NCBI GenBank assembly: GCA_910574455.1 | Contig: CAJSYZ010000004.1 | Location: forward strand, 2,543,528 to 2,607,527 | Reading direction: 5' to 3' | DNA from: Trichaptum fuscoviolaceum | Taxonomy: Eukaryota > Basidiomycota > Agaricomycetes > Hymenochaetales > Trichaptaceae | DNA: 64,000 nucleotides | Part shown: positions 58,939 through 64,000 of the stretch, one piece after another | Numbering within the stretch: the stretch's first letter is position 1 | Layout: every line of letters starts with the position of its first letter | Notes under the pieces: model-generated | Databases searched by the model: none | What the model was told of the DNA's origin: nothing | Seen by the model: the letters and a program-made list of their open reading frames with translations, nothing else | Program-made: the position numbers and the translations under genes

Positions 58939-61610
58939 TTAGCGGGAGGATTCACAAACTGTACACTTCTCTGTCGCAGTAGGCGGGTTGGATAACATGC
59001 AAACACCACATGTCCAGTGGGCTCCATCATTTTTCGGTTGAGGCTTTATACCTGCCGCTGCCCAGTCGAATGCTTTGACCTCCGTGGCTGGTGGAGGCAC
59101 GGATTTCGGCGCAGACTTAACCGTCTTAACACCCGACTCTGCGCCGGGTCGAGGGGCTTCACAGATAGCGCACTTCTCCGTTGCGGACGCGCTGTTCTTG
59201 AGCATACAGGAGTCACATGTCCAATCGCCAGCATTTGTCGACGCAGCAGGCTTGATTCCGGCAGCAGCCCAGTTAAATGGCTGCGGAGTAGACGATGACG
59301 ATGTTGAAGGGAATGCGGATGTACCATTTGTTTTCGTGGTGGACGAGGCGACTGGTATGGGCTTCCAGAAATCGTATTTTGGAGTGTCTACCAGCGGTGC
59401 AGCCGCAGCTGCTTTCCGTGCTTCTGGGTAATCGAAAGCGGCAGATGAAGCTGAGAAGGAGAAAACGAAGACAGGAAGCTTGGATTCGTCAATGGCCTTC
59501 GCTATCGATTGTGGGTCTAGAGGGACCTCGGATGATTGAGACGTCTTTCCGAAAAGTTCTGACGAGGCAGAAGCCGGAAAGGAAGGGGGTGGCATCGCCT
59601 TGGTAGAATCGTCCACTTCTTCTTCAGCAATGAAAGATGATCGTAACTTCGATGGCTCTTTTGGGAGCGAGGACTTGTTGCTGAATACTGAAGACTTCGA
59701 GTTGCCTCCAAAGAGATTTGTCGGAGAAGTTGGCGACCCGAACATCCCATTCACACTAGAGGGCCCTGCATTGGATGGAACAATTATTGATGGCTTCGGA
59801 AGGGGAGGCTCTGACGGTTCGATGATCTCCGAAGGTCTCGTGTACATTGTGCCATTCGACATTTCTTCGTCCTCAATCTCCTCGATCTCAACGGACCGCG
59901 TTTTCTTCTTCGGTAATGGCATCACTTCATCCTCTTCCTCCTCGATCATAGAGACATCCTGATTCATGCCGAATCTACCATTGTAACTCCCTTCAGACCC
60001 AAACAGATGCGACTCGGAAACACCGACTCTCGACTGCGATTTCCCAAGGTTGGGAGGTGGCCGACTACGTTTTGCGCCCTAACAAACATAACTTAATTCA
60101 CTTTCTGTGTAAGATGCGGAGTAGACTCACTTTCGGGACGGTAGCCTCGATAATCGCCTGCGGGCTGGGCATGACTTCGCTCTTCTCCTTCTCCTCCTTC
60201 TCCCTCTCTAATGCAGCCTGCTTCTCCTTCGCACGCCGGTCAGCCACCCGCTTACGTGCCTTTGGTATCGCTGAAGGTTTGACCGGACTCGCTGTTTGGT
60301 AAGGATTGGCGATATCCGGTTTAGGTGGCGGAGTCACCCTTTCGATTATCTCTGTCAGTACAGTCGCTGCATGAGTTCGCATTGGTGGCGATCCATTACC
60401 CATATTTGTAGTGCTCGGGGGTGAACCAGGGGGTGAAGCCCCGTTGACAACATTACGCAGCGGGGAAGGAACGACAGGTGCCGTCCTGAGCCTTATGGAT
60501 GCACGAGGCAGAGGCTGTACCTTGGATGGTGTGGAAGGCCCAGCAGTCGATTTTCCACCTAAAGCTGCAGGCGCGGTCTTCGAAGAGGGCATATTGGGCT
60601 CATGATCGTCTCCGGTTCTTCGCCGCTTCGTAGTATCATTCTGAGGTGCATTTCGAGAAGGAGTACGCCGACGTCCTGGTGTAGAAGAAACTCGCGAACT
60701 TCCTGCCCCCATCCACCGATATTCGCCGTTTGGATTATGAACTAGCTTTCGAGGGGTCGATCCCGGAGGCGATGCGACATTGTTGGTGAAAGTTGGTAGG
60801 GATGTAGATGCGGAGAACCCGTTCTTTCGGGTTGGTGTTTCCGCGGGACGATGTGCCGCGTAATTTGGTTGGGGAGAACGAGATGGAGTAGAGGGCACAC
60901 TTTTTACAGGCGAAGACGAGAAACGAAAAGCCTCTGGCTCAACTGTCTCTGAATTAGCCACGAAACGATGAGTTTTGTACCAAAATTGATATTCGTCAGA
61001 GGAAAGGCGCACGTTCTTTCGCTTTCTCAAGCATAGCAGAAATCCCAGCATATTCAATCTCATTTAAAGGAGTACCGTCCTGCTTCTTCCTCTCCAAGAA
61101 CGAGTGTATTTTCTCCAGCGGTGTATTGTTCGGAGTGATCGAGGTGAAGAGGGGATTAGGTGTGGTCAGCTCGTACGTCTGCGCTGCTCGCGGAGGAGTA
61201 TGCAGTGGTGGCTGCTCCTCAGCGACAACACTGCTTTGCACCTCCACCGAGGGTTCGTCCGAAGGTTTCTTCGGCGTATCTCCTGGCCCATCTTCTACGT
61301 CAATGGCCTATGCGATAGAAGTGGTCAATAAAACTTCTAGTTGTAGTGACGCAACGCAACTGACATCATGCGTAACGTCTTGAGTAGCATTCCCGGATGA
61401 CTCTTGTTGAGCAGCGCCAGATATGAAGTTGAGAAATCCAGACAGGCTCCATCCCTAGCAATCATCAGTCTAGTGTCAAGCTTCGTACACAAACGTGCGT
61501 ACTGGTTCCTCCTTTTTTACACCATTTTTTGGCCGAGCATAAGGGCTTGCCTGATGTCGGCGACGAAACTTGTTACGGATAATACCAACCCAGTAGTTGT
61601 CTTCGCTCAT
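58939..61610 (-). CDS. Nucleoporin-like protein with two C-terminal RanBP2-type zinc fingers
   Basis: Five exons (61610-61503, 61454-61365, 61307-61013, 60948-60131, 60078-58939) give 816 residues. The N-terminus has basic and hydrophobic pieces (NKFRRRHQASPYARPKNG, GWSLSGFLNFISG) like the nuclear-membrane anchoring region of Nup1/Nup60/Nup153-type proteins. The middle is Ser/Pro/Thr-rich with many Thr-Pro/Ser-Pro sites, a charged helix (RVADRRAKEKQAALEREKEEKEK) and FVFSFSAS, an FxF-type repeat. Two repeats of FxWAAAGIKP precede zinc fingers: W-T-C-x2-C-x10-C-x2-C in WTCDSCMLKNSASATEKCAIC-like form, and WTCGVCMLSNPPTATEKC. RanBP2 fingers bind Ran-GDP or ubiquitin. Placement at the nuclear pore is inferred from the combination. 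The intron at 60949-61012 keeps the frame between the two halves. Confidence 0.82.
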
Positions 61611-61920
61611 GATTAACGTCAATGATGGGGGTATAGAAAGATGGGAGACCGCAGGAGACAAGCCTCGAGGACTATAAATCCGGCCACACGTTGTGGTCAG
61701 AACAAGGCCTAACCACTGGCCTAACCACAACCACAGTCCAATAACCTTAAATGTACGCTTTGGGAAACCGTGAGACACAGATTGTATGTAATACTAATAG
61801 TACCAATACATTAGGTAATGTTATATTTCAAAATAAGGGAATTACTTGTTTAGGAACGTGTCATCGAGGCTACGCTGTCTGTCTTGTTCTTGCAGTCAAC
61901 GACAACGTCGAGCTGCAACA
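61611..61920. promoter_or_regulatory. Divergent promoter of nucleoporin and complex I subunit genes
   Basis: 310 bases separate the two start codons. It contains direct GGCCTAACCAC words at 61707-61727. No gene. Confidence 0.4.
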
Positions 61921-62647
61921 ATGCCGCAAAAGGTGGTGACGACCCCTTACCCTCTCATAGACAGCGACCCACACGCATTTCGTGTGATAAGCTACTTCCG
62001 TCCTTCTGACTATGCGACTATCGCTGCAGGTACAGCTGCTTTCCCTACTGCCATTTACTTCTGGGGTAAGCCATAGTATCTTTTGAATGGTCAAGCTATG
62101 AGATTCTCATTAATCGCAGATATGGCTGATCCAACGCATATTCGCCTGAGGACGAGCTTGCGCTTGGGTGGTCTCTTGGGCTTCGTTGGAGGATTCTTGA
62201 TGGCGTACCAACGCTCAAGCTGTGCGTGCTGTGGTTCTCTCTATTTGACCATTATTAACATGTTTTTTCACGTCAGTCCGTTTTTGGGGCTGGTCAGAGA
62301 ACAAGCGGGAAGAAGAAAGGGATCTGGCAGAACTTTCGCTACGTGCACGGGAAGGCAAGCCTTTGTATGGTGAATCTGATCAACCGTTGTGGGTACAAGG
62401 TGCAGCGCACAACAATTCTGCTTTCTCTCAACTTAAATTTCGTAAGCACTCTCGTATCTGTGCTTGTGCCTATTCTAACTAATATCTTCTTGTCAGATGC
62501 ATTCCCTTGGTATTTGACTTTGCTACTTGGTATTGACTATGACCAACTCATATTTGCTTTCCCAGGTTCAATCTTGTCCACCATCCATGGCACGGTACAG
62601 ATCCTTCGAAATACGGCGTGAAGTCGAAGAAGGAAGATGAGCAGTGA
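61921..62647 (+). CDS. NADH:ubiquinone oxidoreductase 21 kDa subunit (complex I accessory)
   Basis: Five exons (61921-62065, 62120-62221, 62277-62441, 62497-62509, 62566-62647) give 168 residues. The N-terminal domain (PYPLIDSDPHAFRVISYFRPSDY) and C-terminal domain (REGKPLYGESDQP, HAFPWFNLVHHPWHGTDPSKYG) are those of the fungal 21 kDa complex I subunit. Two hydrophobic segments (YATIAAGTAAFPTAIYFW and GGLLGFVGGFLMAYQ) fit the inner-membrane arm. Exon 4 is only 13 nt and is needed to join HAFPW to FNLVHHP. The gene converges on the J-domain gene, with 35 bp between the stop codons. Confidence 0.9.
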
Positions 62648-62682
62648 TAGAGATTCGCCTTGCCAGTGTACAACTCAATAAA

Positions 62683-63404
62683 CTACTTTGTCACTTTTCT
62701 CTGCCTCCCATTATCCTGCTCGCTCGAGTCTAGCTGGCATAAGGCATCAAGCATATTGGCAATCATCTCGGCTTGCTCCCTATCTGCTTTCTGCCGTTCC
62801 AAGAATTCAACTCTCTTCTGGCGTGAGCTCTCCCGAAGCGCGGCCATGCGTGATTGGAAGCGCGCCTCTGCTTTCTCCGCCCATGCCTGCCGCTCCTGAG
62901 CGCGTCGTAGGTTTGCTTCGTCCGTAAATATACTCCATCTCTTCTCGACATTTGGTCGAATGCCATGCTGTCTGTCGTACGCCTATACAAGAATCGCAGT
63001 TCGTGACTGAAATTCTTCTATATTCATTTGCGAGCACCCACCCTGCGTTTCGCCGCATCACTGAGTAGTTCAAATGCTTCGTGTACCTAATTGTTCCGGA
63101 TTTATCGTAGGTAATGCACATATAATACCAGAGTACGCACTTTATGAAAGTTTCGCTCGGCTTCCTCCTTTTGCTCTGCAGTGCTATCTCTGTCAAGCTT
63201 ATCGGGATGTGTTTCCAGGGCTCGCTGCTTGTAGCCACGACGAACTTGGAGGAGTTTAATACTTGCGAAGGCAAACAAATGTGCAATATGTCACTAACTT
63301 TCCTCAGTGGTAGCTCCGCTCGGCACACCTAGAGTACCATATAAATCTTCGATTGGTTTGGGAGACGGAGGTCGACTTGAGCTTGAACTACCCGAGTCGC
63401 TCAT
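62683..63404 (-). CDS. Small J-domain (DnaJ) co-chaperone with C-terminal coiled coil
   Basis: Four exons (63404-63295, 63261-63141, 63086-63042, 62982-62683) give 191 residues. A Ser-rich start precedes the J domain: DLYGTLGVPSGATTEE, helix II GYKQRALETHPDK with the required HPD tripeptide, VHEAFELLSDAAKRRAYDR. A charged helical tail follows (RRAQERQAWAEKAEARFQSR and on). This layout is like DNAJC17/Cwf23-type proteins linked to splicing, though no RRM is present here. The first donor (63293-63294 on the minus strand) has an alternative two bases away in another phase; only the chosen one keeps the frame. Confidence 0.85.
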
Positions 63405-64000
63405 GACTGTTCAGACAAAACAGGGTGTGAAATTTTACAGTCTAGCTTGTACGCGACCGATTTCTAGAGAGCATTAATCATAGGAAAGTCAAAGGAAGTC
63501 ATGGTGGCAGTCTCATGCTTCGTGGTAGTGAATCCTTACATGCTGTTTGCACACGAAAACAATGATATGTATGCTGTTCTGAACGCACGCAAACACGGCA
63601 CAAATACGACACGGCATCCTCCGTAGTACTACTAGTACTACAGTGGCGAAAGGCCAAAACCCGCCTCTGGGTGCAGGCCGGAATTTTGCGTGAAAACTCG
63701 CCATACTGAAATTTTTGTAATCAAAGTAAGAAAGATACGTCGATTTATGCAATAAAAAATTTCCGGGCAATGTTTCAAATTTTTTTGAAGGACATGAATT
63801 TTTTTTGTTAGATTTCAGCCTTTATTGGCCTTGGATTGGCTGGAAATATAATCAGGAGTGATTTCCGAACCTTTCTGGAAAGCTACCCAACTACGGTTAA
63901 AGAGTTGGATGGCCTTTGCCGGGTTACCGGAAATATAAATTCCGATTAAAATTTCTCGTAATGATAGATTTTCTGTTTGAGGCTCATCGGATCGCGAAAA
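63405..64000. other. Right-edge intergenic region
   Basis: About 600 bases with no supported gene. It includes a 19-bp perfect palindrome at 63623-63641 and T-rich tracts at 63780-63810. Confidence 0.45.
63623..63641. repeat. Perfect 19-bp palindrome
   Basis: GTAGTACTA, a central C, then TAGTACTAC. It lies about 220 bases upstream of the J-domain gene start. Possible protein-binding site or cruciform. Confidence 0.7.

Overview
This window is nuclear DNA of a filamentous basidiomycete, most likely an Agaricomycete (mushroom or wood/litter fungus). Coding sequence is broken by many short GT-AG introns, mostly about 45-70 nt, and very small exons are common. The gene set is eukaryotic and fungal: a Zn2Cys6 regulator with a fungal transcription factor domain, a LIM-RhoGAP, a CX9C mitochondrial protein, the 21 kDa complex I subunit, U2AF65 and a CDK7-type kinase. 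Secreted plant-polymer and protein-degrading enzymes suggest a saprotroph. Exon boundaries below were derived by hand from splice signals, reading phase and family motifs. Totals were checked for frame.

Left part (1-19 kb): two DUF2235 (alpha/beta-hydrolase-like) genes in divergent orientation, one cut by the window edge; an intronless unknown acidic protein; a secreted sedolisin (S53) protease converging on a secreted GH5 beta-mannanase; a coding-like but unrecognised stretch at 13-15 kb; an SLC35F-type transporter; and a small Gly/Asn/Gln-rich membrane-associated protein.

Middle (20-41 kb): a 1454-residue LIM-RhoGAP; the ribosomal protein genes RPS15 and RPP2 sharing one divergent promoter; a Zn2Cys6 transcription factor of about 867 residues; a medium-chain dehydrogenase/reductase; and an intronless F-box-like protein.

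Repeat-rich part (41-49 kb): three transposable elements nested inside each other, each with readable target-site duplications; an atypical cysteine-cluster gene; and a decayed, intron-containing, inverted pseudogene copy of the dihydrodiol dehydrogenase gene found intact at 55.2 kb.

Right part (49-64 kb): a dense housekeeping block of U2AF65, amidase, COX23-like, dihydrodiol dehydrogenase, CDK7-like kinase, RanBP2-zinc-finger nucleoporin, complex I 21 kDa subunit and a J-domain protein, with intergenic gaps down to 35 bp.

No novel defence or mobile gene system was found. The most unusual items are the three-layer nested transposon, the dehydrogenase pseudogene, the kinase with Asp in place of a T-loop phosphoserine, and the extreme micro-exon structures of RPS15 and the DUF2235 gene.
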